Below, in pieces: positions 9,173 through 18,600 of a stretch of 25,565 nt of DNA. A model generated the notes under the pieces. It ran no database searches. It saw nothing but the letters and a program-made list of their open reading frames with translations, and had not been told where the DNA came from. The first letter of the stretch is position 1, and every line of letters begins with the position of its first letter. The DNA comes from Zelonia costaricensis (Eukaryota; Euglenozoa; Kinetoplastea; Trypanosomatida; Trypanosomatidae), in assembly GCA_030849075.1 (NCBI GenBank), contig JASAOO010003153.1, forward strand, positions 1 through 25,565, written 5' to 3'. Both the position numbers and the translations under genes were made by a program.

Positions 9173-11164
9173 TTTTGATATCCTGTGGGAGGAGTGCGAT
9201 GGACTCCGTGATCACTGCTGCGCGTACATGTGTGAGCCCGTGTATGTGTGTGTGAGCCGCAGTGCGATGGAACGTCGCGAATGAGATGAGAGGTGGCGAG
9301 TGGTGGTGTTGGTGGTGGAGAAAGGGGGGCGAGTTGGGGTGCGAATGGTGGATGTGCAGCCGCTGTGACGCACCTCCACCGACATCGGCAGGTCTCTTGC
9401 GCGGGCAGCTCAGCGTGGCGGCGGCAACGCGCTCGAGTGGGGTAGGAGGCACACTCCTCCACTCCATTCCGGGTTGAGCTTCTGCTCCAACGCAACCGCC
9501 TTTCAATACGGCAGTGCTGGCGGCTCAGTTCAAAGCAAGGCGCATGCCGCGGACGGGAGGGGGGAGGGGGGAGAGCGGGGTCTAAGAAGGGGAGGGGGGC
9601 GGGGGCGGTGGCTCTGAAGGGGAACTTGTGCGTATCGCTGAGTATCTCTATACGCGGGAGGCGGCGTCGTACTTGCCCTTTGCAGCAGCCACGGAAGGGG
9701 GGTCTTCTTTTTCTTCTACGCGCCGTCTAGACGCAAAACAGCCACGTCTTGAGAGTGGACGGGGGAGTGGCGTGGAGAGCCGAAACTGGAACGCATGAGA
9801 GATCAAGACGTCGGCGATCACACTCACTCGCGCGCGCGCGATCGAGGGAGGGAGGGAGGAAGGGAGAGAGCGGGAGGTTAACACCTCACGAGGCTCTCCA
9901 GCGTGAGGAGCAGCGCGCGGTCCTGTTGGCGTGCGTGCGACCACGGGCTGCCAGGACTCCTCATCGGCGCGCCACACCCCGCGCGCGAAAGGAAAAAAAA
10001 AGGAGACTCGCGCACAATAAGGAAACCATCACGAGTGAGAAAAAATTAGTGTGTGTGTGTGGGGCACAGCATCGACTCTGGCGAAGGTGAAGTTGCATCC
10101 ACCGCCTTTTCACGCTACACTCGAATGCGGAAACAGAACAGCCACGTACGCTGAGTTGACGAAATTAACCTAGGAGAATGGCCGGGGGGGGGGAGGAGGA
10201 TGATGGTGGGGTGGGGAAAAAATGAAACACAGAGACGCAAACAGACAATCGAAAACGGTGCGGTGTTGGAGAAGGAGTGCAGAAGCGCGGTATTACTCTG
10301 CGGTATTGCGCTCACGTACACAGACCATGACACACTAATACACGCTCCGTGGCTGATGAGCTGTTCTTGCAAATACCACGACGACGCGTGTGTGTGCTTG
10401 TGCGTGTAGGTGGCTCGCATTCTCTCTCACATCCGAAGGGCTCAAGCTTTGGGCTGACCGGGGTGACCGCTCGGGCCATGAAACGCACGAAACAACAACG
10501 CGCAGTCGAGCAGGCCAGGCACGAAGAAAAACAAAACGCTTCGCGTATCGACTGTCAAAAAAAAAAGAAGAATGGGTTGCCGGACATAAGACGACACGGC
10601 AGGAAGAATGGAAAGACGAGCGGAAAGGGGAGGAGGCAGGCGGCCGGGGGTGGGGGGGGGAAGGTCAGAGTTGCGGCGACGGTGACGGGGGTACTGCAGA
10701 ACGACACAGCAGAGAAGAGCCGGTTGTACTGATGGACACGCACGACGCACCGTCTTTGCCTTTTGGGAAAGCAAACAAAAAAAAATGGCGAGGAAAACAA
10801 ACAGAAAAAACGGTTGCGAGAGGGACACCAACACAGACATCGCTGTAAACCAGTGCTCATCAAGAGAGACCCGCACACGCACGTTCTCCAGCGACGTTGC
10901 ATCAGCGAGAGTGACGCAGCCCTGACAACGCGCAGCGGAAAGAAGAGCGATTGAGAGCCACTTCAATGCGGTGCGGCAGTGCAACCCAGCCAAAAGAGGG
11001 GCGAAAGCAGAAGCAAGAGAACAATGAACTACGCCACCCCATTGATACACACACATACTCACACAGAGGAGATCGAGATGAGGGGAGGAGACGAGGCTAT
11101 TGCTGCGGTGAGGCGTGCGCGGAGGTGCCGAGCTCGGAAGCGGAGGGGAACCAAGGAAGCCTCT

Positions 11165-11934
11165 TCACATGTACGGCTCATCGTAGCTGTCGCTACTCAC
11201 CATCCATGGCGCCGAGGCCTCGCTGAGCACTTTCTGCTGCGACTCTGCGCTAATCACGCCGCCGACTTCGACCGTGTCGCGAGTCCTGGAAGAGCCATCC
11301 GCATCCGATACGCGACGATTCGCCAACACGATTCCAGAGGCAGCGTACTCGTGCGGGGCGCGGTCGCTGTTGCTGTTGCTGCTCTGCGTGTTCCACCAGT
11401 TCGCCTGCCGCACAGCATCGCGTGACGCGTCCAGTGCCCCCCGCGGTAGCGTCCTCCTTCACCTCGCCCGTGTTCGCGTCCTGCTCCGCCACGATTTCAT
11501 CTGCACGCCGACTAGCGGACTCCTGCTGATTCGCGAGTGGGGCCTCTGACGCACTGGCACTCGCCACCACCGCGGGAGCTGCGGGCTCAGCCCGCTCGTC
11601 GTTGAAGGCATGTGCCGACGGAGTGGGCGCAACGATGGCGGCTGTCGCGGCCCCGCGTGTGAAACCAAAGAGAAGCAGCTCGTCATATCCGTCCCCACCG
11701 CTGGTGTCGTGCGACGCATTGAGGCTGACGCGACGGTGCGACACGCTACTGCGCGGAGTCGCGATAGCAGAGCCTCTCTCCAACGTACTTTTCTGCCGCG
11801 CTGCTCCGTGTGTGTGCGTTTGTGCGGTGGTGGTAGAAGTCAGCGATGCTGCCGTTCCGCGCGAAGGGCGACTGGGCGGCGCGGTCCTGAACGTGCAGCA
11901 TGTGCAGCGGCGCCCGCGGTGAGGCGGCGTGCAT
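11165..11934 (-). CDS. Hypothetical protein gene interrupted by two frameshifts
   Basis: Three consecutive minus-strand segments look coding, but in different frames. Segment 1 starts at ATG 11934 (MHAASPRAPLHM...) and would stop at 11746. Segment 2 is open from upstream of 11783 to 11250 but has no ATG. Segment 3 runs from about 11437 to the TGA at 11165 and also lacks an ATG; its C-terminus is WMVSSDSYDEPYM. Each segment has mostly G/C-ending codons. The segment 1/2 switch fits a one-base excess in AAAA or a lost CA unit in a CACACACAC run (11790-11825). The segment 2/3 switch fits one extra G in a six-G run (about 11436-11441 on the sense strand). Removing two bases gives a 255-residue, Ser/Ala/Asp-rich protein with no recognised domain. 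The start is strongly supported by an acceptor eight nt upstream. It may be a true pseudogene or an assembly with homopolymer errors. Confidence 0.65.
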
Positions 11935-11942
11935 GGCGGCAG

Positions 11943-11966
11943 CTGTAAAAACAGAGGGAGGGCTTA
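11943..11966 (-). promoter_or_regulatory. Predicted trans-splice acceptor, one of the best in the window
   Basis: The minus strand reads CCCTCCCTCTGTTTTTACAG with the AG at 11944-11943, then CTGCCGCC and the ATG at 11934. The tight tract, CAG acceptor and GCCGCC context before the ATG fix the start of the frameshifted gene. Confidence 0.7.
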
Positions 11967-14167
11967 TGAAGTGTGTGTGTGTGTGTGACGTGAGGAAGCG
12001 GGGACGAAGGTTGGGGAGGGGGGCGGACGAGAAGGCGGCAGGAGGACCCCATAGAGAGAAAGAGGAGAAGGGAAGGCTTCGCTTCGAGATGGCCCGGGCA
12101 CGGAGAGGGACGGCGAGTCACACCGCCAGCATGGGACTAAAGCGTCTGGCGGCGCATGGTGCTGTTGGGCAATGGGAGCCTGAGAAGAGCGGAGAGCCAC
12201 CTCGTCCACCCTACACTCGTGAGGTTTTACCACGCCCTCATCACGCGGGTGTGCGGCCGTGGAAGTGCTCCAGAGCAGCGCACGTCGATGGAGAAAAGAG
12301 AGGGGGTTGGTGAGCAAGCCCACACTCTTCCTGTGACGCGTGCCTCTGTCGCCCGCTGTTGACGTGCGAGGAGGTATGCTCGTCACACCCGAGCTTCTGC
12401 ATTGCGTAGTCGCGGGTACCTGTTTGCTTCTCGGCCTTGACTTGCTGGGCGTGGGGGGACGTTTCGGACGACCCATCGGCAGGCGGCGCACACACGAGGG
12501 ACAGAAGACGTGCAAGGGAGGGAGTGGGGCAGGAGGGTGCGGGCGCCGCTGTGGGAGGTCCATGAGAGCAAGGAGAACAGTAAGAAGCGCTGTCGTGGGA
12601 AGCTGATGGGAGGGTGGCGGCCGCGGATGTGTGCGTGAGGACACGAGGGTGGGAGAGGCGTAGGACTTCTTGAAGCGCAGGAGGTTGCGCCATCGAAGAG
12701 GGTGCAAGAAGTACCCATCCTGCTTTCCTCACCTCCGCTGCCGTTCACCACAGCCACAACACACCGTCTCTTCTCTTCTCTTACTACTATCAGAAGCAAA
12801 AAAAAGGAAAAGAAGCACGAGGACATCGGAGGAAGGGGAGGTGGTAGGGGCCGCGGTGGCGCGTGGCTCGCGTGGGTGGACATGCTCGGGGTGTGAGGGG
12901 ACGAGGGTGGTGGCGGTGGCGGTGATGAAGACGGACACAAAGCTGCAAGCGCGCCATGAGCTCGTCAGTGCCGCTTGGCTCAGTGAAGCGTCCCCCTTCA
13001 GTCCAGACACACACACACACACAGTCTAAGAGCCACACAACCCGTGCCCAGCACGCAGAGGCTTTCTCCGTCACCGATCCTACTCTCTCTTTCCTGTTCA
13101 CGACTTGTCTTCGCCGTGTGTCAGCGAGGGGCGGCCGTATTGTCCTCTCTTCCGTCTCGCCCCTTGACGCCCTCTTCCCCCTCCTCCCCCCGTGCCACCC
13201 ACCTCGCTGCACAACACCTTTGCCAGGCCAAACGAACCTGCTCGTGGGTGGAGTGCAGAGAAGGCAAGGAAACGAGGAGGAGAGGTGAGGGGAGGGGTGG
13301 GGTCGGGGGCGATGGGGGTCTGTGTGGGAGGTTGAGTAGAGGCCGCATGCCTGTGTGTGTTGTGACACTCACAGGCACGCGCCCCCCCTCTGCGCTCCCC
13401 TCACAGCGCGCTTTGCTTCCCGCAGCCCTCCTTTGTGCGCGGGCAGGCGCCGCATACACGCCGCCCCCCCCTGCCGCTTCAAATCAGCGCGAGAGGAGCA
13501 CGGCAAGGGGAGGATGGGGAAGGGAGCGAGGGGCTAGGACTGGATGGGAGACGGGGTGTGAGTCGCCTGTGGACGTCTCGCACCGAGCTCCGCAGCCACC
13601 GCGCCCTCCCGTTCCCGCTCCCTTGCGCCCGCTGCAACAACGAGAGCACGACGGTACGAGGTTGAAGGGGCACGACAAGCGTGAAACTCCCTGCGCGTTT
13701 AGCGTTACTCAGACACGGTGGTGCAACCCTCACCTCCCGTTCCCTTCCTCGCCGGGCTGAGGGCGACACCGCTCGACGCACACACACACGCACAGATGAA
13801 GAAGCGCGCGCGCGCATGCCACGTGTGGTGACGCCGGACGGCGGATGGGAAGGGGGACGGAAGGGCGGCAGGAGCCACCGGGCCTCTTACAAGGCAAGCA
13901 ATCACAGAAGAAGACCAAAGCAGAGATGAACCTCAGTTGAGCACGCACACCGGCACGTCCACACACACATACCCACACAGTCGCAGGCATCTTTCTGTTT
14001 CTGTTCTTCTTTCTGTTTTCTTTTCACGTTACCGGTCTCGGCTCTGCTACAGAGCGGAAGACGCGGGGGCTAGAAGGGAAGCACACGAGGCGGCCGGAAG
14101 GGGACCACCGGGGGAGGGGCGGGGGGGGGCACGGCGTGTGTGTGTATGTGCGCGTGCGAGCGAGGGC
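11945..14167. other. Spacer, about 2.2 kb, with a possible decayed reading frame
   Basis: This is mostly 3'UTR-like sequence downstream of the 84-residue membrane protein. Purine-rich runs on the + strand, a GT repeat at 11971-11987 and a CA repeat at about 13009-13022 account for most open frames. A coding-like but frame-broken patch lies at 12241-12730, preceded by a good acceptor at 12787-12788; it is discussed as a finding and not called as a gene. Confidence 0.5.
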
Positions 14168-14422
14168 TTAGTGGTCGTGGCCCTCCAGCGCCTCGTTCTT
14201 CGCGCGCGCCTCCTCCTCGGCCTCCTTGCGCTCGCGGATGCGCTTGCGGGCAGCGGCGCGCTTCTCCTGGCGGGTCGTCAGCTCCGCCGCGGGCCAGAAG
14301 ATGAAGCACATCAGAGCACCGAAGAAGATGGTCACAACGCCAGCCATCACGAGCAGGCCCGCCACGCAGCCCTTGCTGCACGTCTGCGAGTTCACCGTGG
14401 TCATGTCGCCAGGGACGGCCAT
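14168..14422 (-). CDS. Small single-span membrane protein (84 residues), function unknown
   Basis: The protein has a short polar N-terminus with two cysteines (about residues 15 and 19). A single hydrophobic helix follows (about 20-44, including MAGVVTIFFGALMCFIFWP). The C-terminal half is strongly charged and Ala-rich (RQEKRAAARKRIRERKEAEEEA), predicted to be helical or coiled-coil, and ends GHDH. Codons are strongly G/C-ending, unlike the surrounding spacer. The ATG at 14422 is the first after an acceptor at 14444-14445, leaving a 5'UTR of about 21 nt. Met7 is an alternative start. No family is recognised. The layout suggests a tail facing the cytosol or matrix that could bind a partner; this is inference. 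Confidence 0.85.
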   Translation of the reverse strand: MAVPGDMTTVNSQTCSKGCVAGLLVMAGVVTIFFGALMCFIFWPAAELTTRQEKRAAARKRIRERKEAEEEARAKNEALEGHDH

Positions 14423-14443
14423 CTTTGCGAAGAGGGGGTTGAA

Positions 14444-14482
14444 CTAAAGGGGATGAGGTGAGGAAGTAGGTAGAAGCCCGTG
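14444..14482 (-). promoter_or_regulatory. Predicted trans-splice acceptor for the small membrane protein gene
   Basis: The minus strand tract CTTCTACCTACTTCCTCACC leads to CCCCTTTAG, with the AG at 14445-14444, about 21 nt before the ATG. Confidence 0.6.
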
Positions 14483-14851
14483 TGAGAGCGACTTGTTCGA
14501 CTTGGACACCTGTAGTAGGTCGCTTGGGTGGGTGTGGGGACGGACGGGGAGGGGGTGAGGGGCTTGTGCGGAAGACGCGCGTGAGCAGCTTAGCTGCGGC
14601 GGGTGTTGCCCACATTTGCGCGTTTCGTGCGTGTTGGTTGGTGAAGGAGCCAAAGAGATGGAAAGGGTGCGATGGGGTGTGCGTGTGGGAATGCAGATGC
14701 GCGGTTTCAACACACATCATCTTCTGTCTTGAAGAGCTGAGAGGATGGCGTCGCGGTGGACTCGCGGCCGCGGCAGGTCCACCACGGCGCGCCGGAGCTC
14801 GAAGAGTGGCCCCCCCCCCGCCCGCCCCAGAGAAGAGAGCAGCGTGAGAGC

Positions 14852-14886
14852 GGGGGGGGAGGGGGGACGGGGACGGGGACGGGGAC
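14852..14886 (+). repeat. G-rich tract with GGGGAC tandem repeat, potential G-quadruplex
   Basis: Eight G, an A and six G are followed by GGGGAC-type repeats, giving at least four G4 runs separated by two bases. The G-rich strand is the template strand for the genes here. Confidence 0.75.
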
Positions 14887-15227
14887 GTCCGCCGCTCTGA
14901 GAGCTGGGCACTTCTGGGACACCGGCGTACTGCCGCCGCTCACGTAACCCGTACGACGGCCTCGCGACCTCGCATCGCGGAGATGAAAAGAAACTGCAAA
15001 GGCCCTTCACCGGTGGTACCGGGTGCAGGAGGACGAGGACACGCGCAGACGACGACGGGCGCTCACCCCCCGGTGTAGGTGCAGTGGCATTGCGAAGGAA
15101 AAGGAGAGAGAGAAAGGACGCGAAAAGACCCCCGGGCGGCGCTTGCGCTTGCGCTGTGGTGTGGTGTGGAGCTCCTCCGAGAGGAAGAAAGAGAAGAAAG
15201 GCGAGTCTACGTGTGGACAGCGGCATC

Positions 15228-15249
15228 CACACACACACACACACACACG
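15228..15249. repeat. CA dinucleotide repeat
   Basis: Perfect CA microsatellite of eleven units in the spacer. Confidence 0.85.
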
Positions 15250-15627
15250 CTAAAGCCCTTCCACCACCAGCAGCAGCACCCCGTGACGGACGCGTGTTCT
15301 ATTCTATCCCAAAAGCCAAAGAAGAAGAGAACAAGGAAGAAACACACATCATCGTCAAAGTGGGAGGGAGGGGGGGGGGGACGGCGTGTGCCGCTCCGCT
15401 CTGTTACACAAGAGAGCGACACACAGCACGAGACGGACTCGATGCGACACCGCTCCACGACGACGCACAAAACCGAACACCTTTGCGGGTCTACAATACC
15501 ACGGCACCGCAACAGTGCGTACACGTACACACATTCTAACGCGAGCAACCCATCAAGAAGAAAAAACAAAAAACAAAGGCCTGATGCCTTAGCAATAAAC
15601 ACAACAGCACACATCGGCACACCGTGC

Positions 15628-18600
15628 TCAGCACTCCTCGCCTCGCAGAACGCGCTGCAGCTCGTCTCGGATGTCTTGCCACTCCTTGTTCTCGCGTCGC
15701 AGTGAGTCACAGAAGCCGCGGCACTTCATGACCTTGGCTTCCGCCTCGGCCAGCTTAGCGCGCTGCTCCGCCTCGGTGGTCTGCCGTGTGCGCTGCAGCT
15801 CCGTCCAGCGCGTGCGCAGCTGGAAGACGTCCTCGTCCACTCGCGCCAGCTCTTCGCGCAGACGCCAAAACTCGCGCTGGTACGCCTCCTGCTGCTCCTG
15901 CGCTGCGAGCCGCCGGCGCGCCTCGGCCCCAGCGAATGTGACCGCAACACGAACTGCACCATCGGCGAGCGCGTTGCGGGACTGCTCAAACGGGTGGCGC
16001 CACACGTCCGCGGCGCCTGCGTTCGGCGTCGACAGCGTGCCGCGGCCAGACGCCACGCCGCCAGCCGAGTGATGGGCATCCTCGGTGATCAGAACCCGCG
16101 TGTCCTCTATGGTCGGGAACGCAGGCAGCCGCTGCACCGGCGCCGACGGGCCGGCACTCGCGCGACCTCCACGCGCTGACAGCGCCGCCGCTGCTCGCCC
16201 ACGCGTGCGGGACGGGTGCGACTCAGGTGCGTAGCCCACAGCGGCGGCTGCGGCTGCGGCGCCACCGCTGGCGCGGCTCGCGCTGCCGCTACTGCCGACG
16301 GTGGTGGTTGTGGACGGGCGCGTGGCTGGCGCGTCGGAAGCGCGCGGGGTGCCGCCGCTCCGGCGAAAGGCCGCTGTTGCGATGGGGGTGACGCCTGCGC
16401 CATGCTCGCCGCCGGGTGAGGTGTGCACGGACGGTTGCACGGCCTTCGGGACCGTCTTGCCAGCGCTCCGCCCCGGCGTCTCGCGGCGCTCAAGCAGCGT
16501 CTTCGAGGGTGTGTGTGTGCAGAGCCGCAGCGCCGCACACGTCTTCGACGTCGACGCCGGCGAGGGCGCGGCATGGCCAGTGGGCGGCGGGGCGGCGGCA
16601 CTCTGACGCTGTGCGACGGGCGTGGCGGAAGGGTGCCGGGTGCGTGGGCTCGGCCGCTCGCCGGCGCTGCGCCGTGCGCTGCTGCGGCGCCGCTGCGGTG
16701 CGGTGCGAGAGCGGCCGTGGCGCTCCGAATCACGTGGTGCGCGTGCCGAGTGCGGTGCGGACGGTGATGTCGAGGCAAGTGTTGCGGTGACCCTGTTCGG
16801 GTCCTGCGCGGCACTCGTGACGACACGCAGCGTGCGGTGGTACACACGGCACGGCGGGGTTGAGGCTTGCGAGGAGGCCGGCACTCCCGCACCCACAGTC
16901 CCCGCGCCGGATCGCCCTCGCTGCCGCTGCTGCTGCAGCAGCGGCCCGTCCCCGTTCTCCCACCGCATGAGCGAGGCGCAGCGGCTGGGCTCATCCACTC
17001 GGGCGTCCTCACTGCCGCCGTACCAGCTCTCCTCATCCGCCTCCGCCCCGTCCGCCCGGCTCGCAGAGGAGCGCACGCTCACCCGACTGCGGCCACGGCG
17101 CCGCTGCGCGAGCAGGGGCCGCTGGCCTGCCGCACGGGCCTCTTCGAGCCCCCGCAGGAGGGCCGCGTCGCTGAAGGGGTCTGCGTCGTCCACCACCTCC
17201 TCCCACTCCACCGTGACAGCCCGCACGCCCAGCTCGGCGAGCTGGGCGGCGATGCTTGCCTGCTGCCGCCGCAGCGCGTCCACGGCGCGCCGGAGCGCCG
17301 GTGCGACGTGCTCGCGGTACGCGTCTCGCATCTGCACGGCGCGCTGTCGACGCGTCTGCCGCTCCACCTCGACCGCCGTGGCGTAGTCGGCTTGGATGCG
17401 CTGCTGCTCCGCGTCGAGGTGCTTGCTCACGGCCGCCACGCGAGGGTAGGCGTACACCAGCGTCGGCAGCACCAGGCACGGCGCGGCCGACACACGATTG
17501 CGGTGCGGCGGCTGCAGGGCGGCACGCGTGCCGTGGGTTCGCGCCGGCGAGAGACCGCCGGCACCGGTGGGGAGGGGCGAGGATGACGGGGACATCGCGG
17601 CGAGGGCCGCCGCCCGCGTTGGCGTGAGGGACCCGGAGCTGTTGCCGTGGCTGCGCCGGCCGTGCTCCGGCGAGGAGAGGAACAGCTGCCGGGTGGTACG
17701 GTCCGACTGGGCGGTGACGGGGTCCCCTGGCGGACTCATGACGTGCAGCGGCGAGCGGACGACGGCGTCCTCGGCGCCGTACGCGACAGATCCCAACGGG
17801 TTCTCCTCCTCCTCCCCCTCGCCGTACCGCGGCGCACCCGGAGAAAACGGCGACGTGCCATCCGCCTTCTCCGCTGACGCGCCGCTGCCGCTCTTCATGC
17901 TGCCGCTGAGCTGCTGTGAGTGCGGCAGCGGTGGGGGAAGTGGCGCGGCGCCCGTGGCGAACTCCGCCGCTACCCGCGCCTTCACGTCGTCCTCCTCCTG
18001 CTCCGTGGCCAGCTCACGCGCGCGGAGCTGCAGCTCCTCCTCCCGCTCCCACGCCGCCTGCGCGAGGTGGTCGAGGTTGGCGAGGAAGGTGGAGAGCGGC
18101 TTGGAGTCGAGGTGGGCCTCCGTCGCGCCGCCGAAGAAGCTGAAGAAACCGTTGTTGCCGTCGTTCAGGCGGCGGTTGAGGGCACTGTAGGTGGGGCGCG
18201 ACCGCGCCGAGGCGCTGCCACGCGGCGCAGACCGCTGGTGCTGCGCTTGCTGCTGCTGCCTGCTTGCGAGCCGACTCCTGCCCTTGCGTGTGGAGAGGCT
18301 GGCGGCCGCGGGTGGGGCGGAGGGAAGCTGGATGCACACCTTGGCCAGTCCCTCAACTTCACCCAGCAGCTCTTCGAGAAAGTCGCTCAGTGCGTCGCAG
18401 GTGCCCAGTGAGGCGACCGAGCTCTCCGCTGAGGAATGAGAGGCGTCCGAGCGTGCCGGCGACGGCGGCGCTGCGTTCGCCGCCGCAGACACGCTTTCTG
18501 CTTCGGCGCCGTGACGGTTCGATGCTGCTGGCTCGCTGCCCCCCGCGACATCGACATCGCCACGAGCAGCGGTCTGCCGCGTTGGTGGCAGCAGGGAAGA

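Larger units (their letters stand above)
8074..11164. other. Long gene-poor spacer, about 3.1 kb
   Basis: This is probably the 3'UTR of the broken gene at 11165-11934 plus the splice region of the PhoD-like gene. The sense strand is pyrimidine-rich throughout. Open frames at 7892-8551, 9024-9506, 9648-9977 and 10442-11062 (minus) lack G/C-ending codon bias or any recognised domain. It holds a hairpin at 9141-9172 and an ambiguous base at 8966. Degenerate retroposons (SIDER type) are common in Leishmania 3'UTRs, but I could not recognise one by eye. Confidence 0.55.
14423..15627. other. Spacer: 3'UTR of the 1752-residue protein gene and leader of the small membrane protein
   Basis: No supported gene. 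It contains a G-rich GGGGAC tandem repeat (14852-14886) and a CA repeat (15228-15249). The minus-strand frames at 14717-15244 and 15207-15710 are Pro/Arg- or Cys/Val-rich products of these simple sequences. Confidence 0.6.

Noticed and set aside
9141..9180. Rho-independent terminator reading of the hairpin plus T-run
   Set aside because: The genome is eukaryotic with polycistronic Pol II transcription, so bacterial-type terminators do not apply.
9648..9977. 109-codon minus-strand frame ending VEEKEDPPSVAAAKGKYDAA
   Set aside because: The C-terminus looks coding-like, but it uses A-ending Glu/Lys codons unlike the real genes here and the upstream part is simple sequence.
10442..11062. 206-codon minus-strand frame
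   Set aside because: Part looks protein-like (around 10830-10965), but codons are T-ending, the frame passes through poly-T and poly-C tracts, and no acceptor/ATG pair stands out. Best read as 3'UTR.
16107..17036. 309-codon minus-strand frame inside the 1752-residue gene
   Set aside because: An Arg/Pro/Ala-rich alternate frame of a GC-rich gene; the host frame is longer and has coiled-coil structure.
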